Below, piece by piece: positions 1 through 6,165 of a DNA stretch of 9,804 nt; within the stretch, counting starts at the first letter, position 1; every line of letters starts with the position of its first letter. Under the pieces are notes generated by a model. That model was not told the origin of the DNA, did not search any database, and worked only from the letters and a program-made list of their open reading frames with translations. Position numbers and translations under genes: made by a program. Source of the stretch: CAZVRZ01 sp964629965. GTDB taxonomy: Bacteria; Chloroflexota; Anaerolineae; Anaerolineales; UBA4823. Where the stretch lies: assembly GCA_964629965.1 (NCBI GenBank), contig CAZVRZ010000177.1:1-9804 (forward strand). Direction: 5' to 3'.

Positions 1-68
1 CCGTCGCTACCAAGCGTCCTTGTGTAGCTTTATTATCATACAAGCAGTTACAAAACTTTCCTAATTTG

Positions 69-119
69 CATGGAAAAACGAAGGGGAGTATCTGGAAATC
101 TCACTTCCTAGATACTCCC
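69..119 (-). terminator. Rho-independent terminator of the repeat-protein gene
   Basis: A 10-bp perfect stem pairs GGGAGTATCT (84-93) with AGATACTCCC (110-119). It can be extended inward by GGAA/TTCC (94-97 with 105-108) past a single bulged base, leaving a 7-base loop. Read on the minus strand, the hairpin lies about 40 bases after the stop codon at 159 and is followed by CTTCGTTTTTCC, a short U-tract. On the plus strand no T-run follows, so it acts on the minus strand only. I see no gene in bases 1-68 to its left. Confidence 0.65.
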
Positions 120-158
120 TCAAAACCAGGCGGCCTTTGAAAAGACCTGACTTCTTAA

Positions 159-953
159 TCAGGGAGAGGTTGATTCTGCAGATGCGGCCGGAAGATCAGG
201 ACCATCTCCTCCGTGGCCGCGTCTGCCAGGTTCTCTGAAGGCGCCGGGCATGTTGATGCCGGGCATGTCGATGTCATGGTCACCAAAGAGGACCTTACTG
301 TTCATCTTTTCCAAGATCAGGTCGGCTTGCGCCTGAGTGATCACGCCGTCGGTAACTGCCTGTTTCACAGCAGACTCGAAAGCGGTTTGCATGGAAGAGT
401 GGAATCCCTCGTTCGAGAATAGGGCGCGCTGCCCTTTCATCAGGTCAGCCTGTTCCTGGGTGAGCTTGTCGTTCGCCACAGCCTGGTCAAGCTGGCTCTC
501 ATAGGCCTGGGCGCGAGCTGCTTCGAGCTCTTCCACGCTGATCCCCAGGGCATTGGCAAGAAGCGCATCGAAATCAATGCCATTCTTGGACAGCCACCCG
601 CTCCAGCGTTTGCCAAAAGGAGATGCCGAGCCATCCGAGTTGAGTTCATCGGCTTGGACCTGGGTGATCAATCCTTCTTCGACGGCCTGCGCCAGGGCAG
701 CCGCTTTTGCTTCCTGGCGAGCCGCTTCGAGCTTATCGACGCTGATCCCCAGGGCCGCAGCCAGGTCTTCATCAGAGTATCCCTTGACTTCGCCTCCTTG
801 GGGACCTTTACTTGCCGGTTGGCTGCTACCATCCTTGGTAGAGGTGCTCTTGGGTTCGGCTGCGCTTACCGAGCGATAGGCTACGGCTCCGAAAACCAGC
901 GCTACCGTCACCGCAGCTAGCAAGAAAATTGACATCCATTTGATTTTGTTCAT
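159..953 (-). CDS. Exported protein with 'LGIS' helical repeats, function unknown
   Basis: A 264-aa protein of unknown function. Residues 1-32 form a signal peptide: a basic start (MNKIK), a hydrophobic stretch at about 8-25, and a likely cleavage site at SVSA-AEP. A low-complexity Ser/Lys/Gly linker (33-58) follows. Two full helical repeats lie at about 62-104 and 129-172 (pattern LGIS-x-x-x-LEAAR ... Q-A-V ... L/I-T-Q-x-QAD). A partial third lies at 187-215 (AVKQAVTDGVITQAQADLIL). The G-x-I-T-x-x-QAD part recalls short repeats in secreted proteins of Gram-positive and Chloroflexota bacteria, such as the DUF2680 type, but I cannot assign a family firmly. The tail is rich in Gly, Pro, Asp, Met and His (GDHDIDMPGINMPG). 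The start at 953 was chosen because AAGGAG stands 7 bases upstream; an in-frame ATG at 971 would place that ribosome site inside the gene. It is probably its own transcription unit, with a terminator downstream. Confidence 0.85.
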   Translation of the reverse strand: MNKIKWMSIFLLAAVTVALVFGAVAYRSVSAAEPKSTSTKDGSSQPASKGPQGGEVKGYSDEDLAAALGISVDKLEAARQEAKAAALAQAVEEGLITQVQADELNSDGSASPFGKRWSGWLSKNGIDFDALLANALGISVEELEAARAQAYESQLDQAVANDKLTQEQADLMKGQRALFSNEGFHSSMQTAFESAVKQAVTDGVITQAQADLILEKMNSKVLFGDHDIDMPGINMPGAFREPGRRGHGGDGPDLPAASAESTSP

Positions 954-1108
954 ACAGTTTCTCCTTGTCATTAAAGTTAGATCATCTGATCTGGCTGAAG
1001 CGAGGTTTCGCGACCGCTACTGCAGATGGATCTATATCCTAAGGATACCCTGTATCTATTTAGAAATTGTTAAGAATAGATTTTGAAATTATTCAGATTT
1101 TGGAGGGC
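954..1108 (-). promoter_or_regulatory. Spacer upstream of the repeat-protein gene, with dyads and a direct repeat
   Basis: This 155-bp AT-rich spacer separates the lipoprotein stop from the repeat-protein start and presumably holds the latter's promoter. It contains two short perfect dyads: AGATCA-TC-TGATCT (979-992) and TATCCT-A-AGGATA (1035-1047). It also has an 8-bp direct repeat, AGATTTTG, at 1078-1085 and 1095-1102 (17-bp period). On the minus strand TTAACA (-35-like) lies in the AT-rich part, but no good -10 sits at normal spacing. I therefore cannot place the promoter; the dyads are only candidate protein-binding sites. I see no clear terminator for the lipoprotein gene here. Confidence 0.35.
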
Positions 1109-3310
1109 TCATGGCAGCCAGGTCAGGGTCTGGATGTAGACAAACGCGCCGCCCCAGGCGAGAGAAATGTCTGCTTCGGTTGTGACGCTCCGGCTGGCGC
1201 TTTTGACCAGCCAGTAATGCAGCTTGGCAGCCTGTTCATCAGAGATCAGGCCCAAGAATAAAATCTGCGCACTGTCCGGTGCCCAGGCGGCATACGTAGC
1301 CCGTCCATCCTCATCTACATCCAATTCCAGGCTGGCATAGGAAGGCGCCTTGAACAGCCAATACCGCCGGTCCAGCACCCGGTTGGAATATCCCGATTGT
1401 TCGGCCTCTATCAGCAAAAGATACATGCCATCCGGTGACCACTGGTAGCTTTCTAGCATGTTGTTTGTCGTACGTAGGTTGCGGGGTTTCCCTTCACCAG
1501 GAACTTCCACTAACAAGGAATTGGACCCGTCGGTGTTCTTGTGTGTATACGCCAGGCGTCCATCGGTGGTAGTTTCTGGGCGAATGATCTCAGGCGCTGC
1601 ACCCTGCTCCTGGCCGAACCAATCGCTCCAGCGCAGGCCAGATGAGGTGCAGGCAGACAGGCCGGCCGAGCAGTCGCCGTTTTCCCAATACAGACGGGTG
1701 CCTGTGGAAGAAGAATACAATTGAATGGGGGTGTCTTTGGGCTGGTTGATGGCGAGGGCGTGATCTTCGCCTACATGCCGCACCATCAGATTCAGGCTGG
1801 AGGGGGCTTGCGGGTCGCGCTCGATGTAGGCAAAGGCCCCCGGTTCAGAAAGCCAGGTTACGCCGTTCTGCGAGATGGCGAAGAAGCTGTTGCTGATCAA
1901 TTGGCGCAGGGTATTGTCGGTGCTGAGCAGAAAAAGCGTTTCTCCCTGGCTGAGCAGTACATAGCGCCCGTCGGGCGAAACCCGTTCCAGGCTGTATCCA
2001 GTCGAAGTGAGCGTCTGCAGGCTATTTTGAGTGGGATCAAGCTGCAGCAGACCGGAGCTTTGTTCTTGCTCGTTGGAACGCTCGCCCAGGCTCAGCCAGA
2101 TGCGGTCGCTTGCGCCGGTGTTGGCAGCACCCGTCTGTAGATAGGGTAGCTCTGCAGTTGCTGAGGTGGCAAGCTGTGTTGCCGTGGGCGCGTGAGCTGG
2201 GTACAGCGGTGCTGCCACGGGCTCATTGGCGGGAGCAGTGAGCAAATGCCAGACAGCATTGATCGTATCCAGCGCAGTGAAGCTGCGCACATTCCAAGCG
2301 TCTATCGTAACGTGAAAGCCGGTCGCATCGCGATCCCAATCGATACCATTGTTAGGCAGCGGCTGGACTGCTTTCCAGAAATTCCACAGCGGCAGATCAT
2401 ATTCGTAAGCCAGCCTGGCAATGGCAAGATTGATCGAGTGGTCGCCTTCGGTGTTATCGGCTTTGGTAGCCAGGATGGGCACGGCGCCGTGCTGGATGGA
2501 GAACTCGATGATCTGGCGCAGATATTTTGTGTAGGTGTCGACTTCGCGGCCGGGGAACCAGGTTTCCATGCTGATCAGTACAATGCTTGGACGATGCAAG
2601 CGGAACTCACATTCCAGCGGTGTTTCACCTTGCTGGCAGGCCTCCAGGTCGGCCCAGATTGGCGAGAGTACGGATGCTACGTTAAAGCCGCCCCGCACTG
2701 CCTGGCTATCTCGCCCGAACGAACCGGAGAAATAATCGATGGTTGCCTGGAGTTCTTCGTACTTTCCGACCAACTGGTAGGTCCCAGGTTGGTCGAAGAA
2801 ACCCAAGAAGGCACCGGTGACGTTCTGGCAGTCGCCAACCTTGGAGAAAGCGTGCGGATTGTTGCCGTTAGCCAGGCCTTGCAGATAAACCTGGCGCATG
2901 GAGGCGCTGATGCGTTCCGGCGTAACCGGCCATTCCTGCCAGTCTTCGGGCAACAGGCGCAGATCTGGAGTCGGGCTGGGCATGGCAGTTGGAAGAAGAG
3001 ATCCATTATCTTGAGACGCAATCGTTGGCGTCGGAGATGTTTCTGGCTGCTGAGACGCAATATTTTGCGTCTGTACTGGCGTTTGCGGTTGAGATGCAAT
3101 CGTTGGCGTATGGGCGGCCTGGGTGAGCAGGTAGGGGATAGGCGTGGCACCGCTGCCGAAGATGGGCGTTTCGGTGGGAACTTGTGGCGACGCAGTCATT
3201 TGCGTCTCTACCACAGGGGAAGCAGCCTGGCAGGCAGCGATCAACAGAATGCCCAGGATAGGAATAAGGTAGCGCCTTGAGTGCCTTAGAGATCGTAGAA
3301 AGTTTTGCAT
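1109..3310 (-). CDS. Lipoprotein with degenerate SGNH-like domain and predicted beta-propeller
   Basis: A 733-aa predicted lipoprotein. Residues 1-26 are a basic then hydrophobic signal, with lipobox LIAAC and lipidated Cys27. A Pro/Thr/Ser/Gln linker (about 28-115) spans out from the membrane and includes three 13-residue units beginning (T/N)-I-A-S-Q. Residues 120-357 look like an SGNH/GDSL-type fold: K-V-G-D-C at 157-161 sits where G-D-S would be, followed by PSIVLISMETW, ILATKADN and a closing D-x-x-x-x-H (His333). The nucleophile position holds Cys, so catalysis is uncertain. A second Ala/Thr/Pro linker (about 360-400) leads to a C-terminal half with W/F-SPDG-type motifs (SPDGRYVLL, SPDGMYLLL, APDSAQILF), as in TolB-like propellers. 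The start at 3310 was preferred over an upstream in-frame TTG at 3343 because it gives a proper lipoprotein signal and a TATAAT box lies just upstream. The gene is divergent from the acylation cluster and may act on the same surface polymer; that is inference. Confidence 0.8.
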   Translation of the reverse strand: MQNFLRSLRHSRRYLIPILGILLIAACQAASPVVETQMTASPQVPTETPIFGSGATPIPYLLTQAAHTPTIASQPQTPVQTQNIASQQPETSPTPTIASQDNGSLLPTAMPSPTPDLRLLPEDWQEWPVTPERISASMRQVYLQGLANGNNPHAFSKVGDCQNVTGAFLGFFDQPGTYQLVGKYEELQATIDYFSGSFGRDSQAVRGGFNVASVLSPIWADLEACQQGETPLECEFRLHRPSIVLISMETWFPGREVDTYTKYLRQIIEFSIQHGAVPILATKADNTEGDHSINLAIARLAYEYDLPLWNFWKAVQPLPNNGIDWDRDATGFHVTIDAWNVRSFTALDTINAVWHLLTAPANEPVAAPLYPAHAPTATQLATSATAELPYLQTGAANTGASDRIWLSLGERSNEQEQSSGLLQLDPTQNSLQTLTSTGYSLERVSPDGRYVLLSQGETLFLLSTDNTLRQLISNSFFAISQNGVTWLSEPGAFAYIERDPQAPSSLNLMVRHVGEDHALAINQPKDTPIQLYSSSTGTRLYWENGDCSAGLSACTSSGLRWSDWFGQEQGAAPEIIRPETTTDGRLAYTHKNTDGSNSLLVEVPGEGKPRNLRTTNNMLESYQWSPDGMYLLLIEAEQSGYSNRVLDRRYWLFKAPSYASLELDVDEDGRATYAAWAPDSAQILFLGLISDEQAAKLHYWLVKSASRSVTTEADISLAWGGAFVYIQTLTWLP
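3011..3207. repeat. Short dyad-containing repeats in the lipoprotein linker (39-bp period)
   Basis: Three units beginning TGAGA(C/T)GCAAT recur at 3012, 3051 and 3090, exactly 39 bp apart, and encode the 13-residue (T/N)-I-A-S-Q repeats. The middle copy is a perfect inverted repeat, AGACGCAA-TATT-TTGCGTCT (3053-3072). A fourth dyad, GACGCA-GTCATT-TGCGTC (3189-3206), lies outside the regular array. The first copy is an imperfect dyad (GACGC...GCGTC) and the third has decayed further. This is a coding tandem repeat in a flexible linker; the repeated dyad may be a by-product or a separate element. Confidence 0.6.
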
Positions 3311-3322
3311 AAGCAAGCATGT

Positions 3323-3328
3323 ATTATA
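3323..3328 (-). promoter_or_regulatory. Candidate -10 box of the lipoprotein gene
   Basis: TATAAT reads on the minus strand 12 bases before the chosen ATG at 3310. Transcription would then start about 6 bases upstream of the ATG, giving a near-leaderless message, which agrees with the lack of a Shine-Dalgarno sequence there. No convincing -35 lies 16-18 bases upstream (CCGGAG at 17), so the call rests on the -10 alone. Confidence 0.4.
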
Positions 3329-3336
3329 CCCCGGCG

Positions 3337-3364
3337 TTGACAAAACTCCGGCAGGCGTTAAAAT
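3337..3364 (+). promoter_or_regulatory. Sigma-70-type promoter of the acylation cluster
   Basis: A perfect -35 TTGACA (3337-3342), a 16-bp spacer, and a -10 TAAAAT (3359-3364, one mismatch from consensus) point into the plus-strand cluster. The expected start of transcription is near 3371, only about 2 bases before the mini-protein ATG at 3373, so the first gene would be leaderless or nearly so. GGCGTT occurs twice, at 3333-3338 and 3354-3359, exactly 21 bp (two helical turns) apart and overlapping both promoter elements; it could be an operator. Confidence 0.6.
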
Positions 3365-3372
3365 AGCAGGGT

Positions 3373-3492
3373 ATGAAACGCTACCTATTCAACCGGGAGA
3401 ACCTGGCTGCTTTGCTGCTGGCGCTGTTGATCATTTTGCTTGTGATCCTGACGAGTGACCAGGCGCCGCAGTGGATCTACCAGGGTTTTTAG
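3373..3492 (+). CDS. DltX-like membrane mini-protein with C-terminal Tyr motif
   Basis: A 39-aa protein, easily missed because of its size. Residues 1-10 (MKRYLFNREN) are basic and predicted cytoplasmic. Residues 11-27 form one Leu/Ile/Val-rich membrane helix, and the tail 28-39 ends W34-I35-Y36-Q37-G38-F39, predicted outside. In Firmicutes, DltX is a mini-protein of about 50 aa with one membrane helix and a C-terminal F-I-Y-N-x-F; its tyrosine is proposed to take the acyl group from the MBOAT protein DltB and present it to DltD. Here aromatic-I-Y-(N/Q)-x-F at the extreme C-terminus is kept, directly before an MBOAT gene. A consensus promoter ends 8 bases before the ATG. The stop (TAG, 3490) is followed after two codons by the MBOAT ATG in the same frame, so the two are probably translationally coupled. 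It is shorter than DltX, and the assignment rests on motif, topology and position. Confidence 0.72.
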   Translation: MKRYLFNRENLAALLLALLIILLVILTSDQAPQWIYQGF

Positions 3493-3498
3493 CTCGTT

Positions 3499-4971
3499 AT
3501 GTCGCTGATTCAATTAGTCATGTTGAGCGCAGCGGCGCTGCTTTGCGGTGCGCTGGGTCGCTGGCGCACCTGGGGCCTGCTGGTTACCAGCTTGCTGGCG
3601 GTTTTTTGGCTGCAAAGCGCCACCCCGGTGCGCTTCCTGGATTTTTGGATGGGGGCAACCTCGTTGATATTGACGGCGCTAACCTGGTTTGCCATTCAGC
3701 CGGACCCGGCCAGGCGTTGGAAGCTGGCGTTGCCTGGAGCAGGTGCAACCGCGGGCGTGATTGTGGCGTTGGCGTTGACACGCTACCTGCGCTTGGGCTA
3801 CGGGGAAGCGCCGTTCAATTTGCTGCCTTCCCGCCCTCCGGATTTGCTCTGGGTGCTGGCTTTCCTCGCCGCAGCGGTATTGCTGGCGTTGGCCAGCCTG
3901 CGCTGGATCAAGACCCATAAGTACCTGGCTACAGCGCTGGTGGGAGTGCTGATGGCGTTGTTCCTAGTTTTGAAGATTGAGCCGCTGGGGAACATGGTGA
4001 GCGCCTGGCTGCGAGCGTTGAACGGGCAGCCGATTAGCCTGGCGTCTGCGCTCGATCTGCGTTGGCTGGGCTATTCTTACATCGCTTTTCGTCTTTTACA
4101 CGTGCTGCAAGACCAACGCAGCGGGCGTTTGCCGGAGATTTCTTACCCTGAACTGATGATCTATGTGTTGTTCTTCCCTTCTCTCAGCGCCGGGCCGATC
4201 GACCGGGTGCAGCATTTTATGCAGGAACTACGCCGCCCCTTCCAGCACTCAGTGGAAAATTTTCTGGCAGCAGCCGAACGGCTGGCAAGCGGTATTGCCA
4301 GGAAATACCTGGTCGCAGATACGTTGGCACTGGCGGCGCTGAATCCTGTTAATGCTGGTCAACTGTTGGCGGGTTCTGGCGGCTGGACCTGGCTTCTTTT
4401 GTATGCCTACGCCTTGCGTATTTATTTCGATTTCTCTGGCTACACCGATATAGCCATTGGGTTGGGCTTGCTCAGCGGCTTGCGGCTGCCTGAGAACTTT
4501 GCTCGCCCTTACCTGAAGAGCAATTTGACCCAGTTTTGGAACAGTTGGCACATCACGCTGGCGCAGTGGTTCCGGGCCTATTTCTTCAACCCGCTGACGC
4601 GCACCTTGCGCGGCGCTCCTAAGCCCTGGCCAATGCCTTGGATCATCTTCCTGGGGCAGATGGGCGTGATGCTGCTGATTGGGTTGTGGCACGGCTTTAC
4701 CTGGAATTTCGTGATCTGGGGCGCCTGGCACGGTTTGGGCTTGTTCATTCATAATCGCTGGTCAGAGTGGATGCGGACGCTTGCGCTGGGTACAGCGCCC
4801 CTGGGTACAGCGCCCACAGCGGGACTGGAACAGCGACCCTGGCTGAAGCGTCTGGTTACCCTGGGCGGCTGGTTCCTGACTTTTCACTTTGTCGCGCTGG
4901 GCTGGGTGTGGTTTGCTCTCCCCACCCCTGAGTTATCCTGGCGCGTGCTGCAAAGCCTGTTCGGATGGTAG
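3499..4971 (+). CDS. MBOAT-family O-acyltransferase (DltB/AlgI-like)
   Basis: A 490-aa polytopic membrane protein of the MBOAT family, which moves acyl groups across or at the membrane. Family signatures: FFPSLSAGPIDR (225-236), YFDFSGYTDIAIGLGLLSG (309-327), FWNSWHITLAQWFRAYFFNPL (346-366, His351), and the catalytic-histidine region LIGLWHGFTWNFVIWGAWHG (393-412) with His398 in the usual active-site position. It is longer than DltB (about 400 aa): roughly 100-150 extra N-terminal residues carry several hydrophobic segments, making it nearer AlgI in length. The start at 3499 has no Shine-Dalgarno site but lies 6 bases after the mini-protein stop, consistent with coupling. The 3' end overlaps the next gene by 7 bases. 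A perfect 15-bp duplication makes a repeated LGTAP in a predicted loop near 430-440. By analogy with Dlt, it should take the acyl group from the carrier protein inside the cell and hand it to the mini-protein; the acyl group itself is unknown. Confidence 0.92.
   Translation: MSLIQLVMLSAAALLCGALGRWRTWGLLVTSLLAVFWLQSATPVRFLDFWMGATSLILTALTWFAIQPDPARRWKLALPGAGATAGVIVALALTRYLRLGYGEAPFNLLPSRPPDLLWVLAFLAAAVLLALASLRWIKTHKYLATALVGVLMALFLVLKIEPLGNMVSAWLRALNGQPISLASALDLRWLGYSYIAFRLLHVLQDQRSGRLPEISYPELMIYVLFFPSLSAGPIDRVQHFMQELRRPFQHSVENFLAAAERLASGIARKYLVADTLALAALNPVNAGQLLAGSGGWTWLLLYAYALRIYFDFSGYTDIAIGLGLLSGLRLPENFARPYLKSNLTQFWNSWHITLAQWFRAYFFNPLTRTLRGAPKPWPMPWIIFLGQMGVMLLIGLWHGFTWNFVIWGAWHGLGLFIHNRWSEWMRTLALGTAPLGTAPTAGLEQRPWLKRLVTLGGWFLTFHFVALGWVWFALPTPELSWRVLQSLFGW
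4786..4815 (+). repeat. Perfect 15-bp tandem duplication inside the MBOAT gene
   Basis: CTGGGTACAGCGCCC occurs twice back to back (4786-4800 and 4801-4815) with no mismatch. It keeps the frame and duplicates five residues (L-G-T-A-P) in a loop between predicted membrane segments near the C-terminus. The perfect identity suggests a recent slippage event, or an assembly artefact. Confidence 0.9.
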
Positions 4972-6122
4972 ATAAAATGTCCACACCTGATGCGCCTGCT
5001 GTTTCTTCTTCCAAGCGTTTTTTGATCAATGTGTTGTGGAAAACCGCCCTGCTGCTGGTTGCTTTCAACCTGGCTTTTGCCATCTTTAACCCGCTGCCGG
5101 TGCTGGCGCACCTGTCTCTCTATAACCGGGTATTCCCGGGCCGAGCACGCCTGCCCTTTGGCGAGAACCCGGAGAAGGCTTATAATTTCAGCCTTTACCA
5201 GGTGGATGCTATGTTCGCCGCACACGAAGTTGCTGCCTCAAAAGTGATCGGTGAACGGCGTGTTCTCTTGATCGGCGACTCCTCCGTGTGGGGCTACCTG
5301 CTGCCTGCTGACCAGACGCTGGCGGCGCAGCTTAACAAGTTGCTGGCCGAGCAAGCCGGCTTTGAAGATGCGCGGGTATACAACTTGGGCTACCCGACCA
5401 TTACGCTCACCAAGGATCTTCTGCTGCTTGACTATGCCCTGCAGTATCAGCCCGATTTGATCGTCTGGCTGACTACACTGGAAGCCTTTCCTCGATCAAA
5501 ACAGTTAGAATCGTCATTGTTGCAGAATAATCCTGAATCCGTGCGCACCTTGATCCGGGATTGCCGGCTTGCCTCCGACCCGAACGATCCATCCTTTATT
5601 GACCTGACTTATTGGGAACGCACCCTATTTGGCCGTCGGCGCCCACTGGCGGATTTGCTGCGTTTGCAATTGTATGGCCTGCCATGGGCTGCCACTGGTA
5701 TCGATCAGTATTTCCCCGAGGCCTACGAGCGCCCCCAATCCGATCTGGAAGCAGATCTGGCCTTTCATGATCTTGCTCCCGAGCGTTTACAGGAAAGCGA
5801 CCTGGCTTGGGATGTGTTGCAGGCCGGTTTGCAACGGGCAGGCAGTGTTCCGGTCTTATTGGTGAACGAGCCGATCTTTATTAGCCAGGGCGCTAACAGT
5901 GATCTGCGCTATAACTATTTCTACCCACGCTGGGCCTACGACCAGTACCGCGAGCAGTTTGCCCAACACAGTGCGCAGTCCGACTGGCGCTATCTGGATG
6001 CCTGGAACATTGTCCCGGCGGAACGTTTCACCAACAGCGCTATCCATATGGATGCACAGGGCGATGCGCTCTTGGCGCAAGCAGTGCTGCCGCGGCTCTT
6101 GGAGTTGTTAACAGATAAATAG
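4965..6122 (+). CDS. Membrane-anchored SGNH-like acyltransferase/esterase (DltD role)
   Basis: A 385-aa protein. One N-terminal membrane segment (about 19-48) anchors a predicted extracytoplasmic SGNH domain. Block I is RVLLIGDSSVWG (99-110) with nucleophile Ser106. Block II is probably N140-LG-Y (Gly142). A block-III equivalent, LIVWLTTLEAF, lacks the usual G-x-N-D. Block V is FTNSAIHMDAQGDALL (355-370) with His361; the Asp expected 3-4 residues before the His is replaced by Ser358/Asn357. SGNH proteins paired with MBOATs (DltD, AlgX/PatB types) complete acyl transfer to an extracellular polymer, and that is the inferred role here. The gene overlaps the MBOAT gene by 7 bases (ATG at 4965, MBOAT stop at 4969-4971). 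A second Met at 4977 is possible; neither start has a clear ribosome site, and coupling is likely. Acceptor and acyl group cannot be read from the sequence. Confidence 0.82.
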   Translation: MVDKMSTPDAPAVSSSKRFLINVLWKTALLLVAFNLAFAIFNPLPVLAHLSLYNRVFPGRARLPFGENPEKAYNFSLYQVDAMFAAHEVAASKVIGERRVLLIGDSSVWGYLLPADQTLAAQLNKLLAEQAGFEDARVYNLGYPTITLTKDLLLLDYALQYQPDLIVWLTTLEAFPRSKQLESSLLQNNPESVRTLIRDCRLASDPNDPSFIDLTYWERTLFGRRRPLADLLRLQLYGLPWAATGIDQYFPEAYERPQSDLEADLAFHDLAPERLQESDLAWDVLQAGLQRAGSVPVLLVNEPIFISQGANSDLRYNYFYPRWAYDQYREQFAQHSAQSDWRYLDAWNIVPAERFTNSAIHMDAQGDALLAQAVLPRLLELLTDK

Positions 6123-6133
6123 GTTGTGTTTCT

Positions 6134-6161
6134 GGATGCACACATCCAGATGGACACATCT
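6134..6161. repeat. Two abutting 14-bp palindromic repeats (candidate operator)
   Basis: GGATG-CACA-CATCC (6134-6147) is followed with no gap by AGATG-GACA-CATCT (6148-6161). The units match at 11 of 14 positions and each is a 5-bp inverted repeat around a 4-base centre. The first dyad extends to 8 bp (TCTGGATG/CATCCAGA, 6131-6150) and the second to 6 bp (CAGATG/CATCTG, 6147-6162), so as RNA they would form mutually exclusive hairpins. The repeat ends 4 bases before a TATAAT, where a bound regulator would control the carrier-protein promoter. No T-run follows, so it is not a terminator. Confidence 0.6.
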
Positions 6162-6165
6162 GCGT

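Noticed and set aside
954..971. Upstream ATG at 971 for the repeat-protein gene
   Set aside because: The AAGGAG ribosome site lies between the two ATGs and serves the one at 953.
3011..3108. CRISPR-like array (three units of 39 bp)
   Set aside because: The units are partly degenerate, lie in frame inside a lipoprotein linker and encode a 13-residue repeat; there are no unique spacers and no cas genes.
2192..3280. A 362-codon open frame on the plus strand opposite the lipoprotein gene
   Set aside because: Its translation is rich in Arg, Cys and Trp with no recognisable domain, while the minus strand gives a coherent lipoprotein with lipobox and domain motifs. It is an antisense shadow of a GC-rich gene.
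3311..3343. Upstream in-frame TTG start of the lipoprotein at 3343
   Set aside because: It adds 11 residues before the signal peptide and would place the start upstream of the TATAAT box. The ATG at 3310 gives a normal lipoprotein signal.
6131..6150. 8-bp hairpin after the SGNH gene as a rho-independent terminator
   Set aside because: No T-run follows on either strand, and the sequence is better explained as part of two tandem palindromic repeats next to a -10 box.
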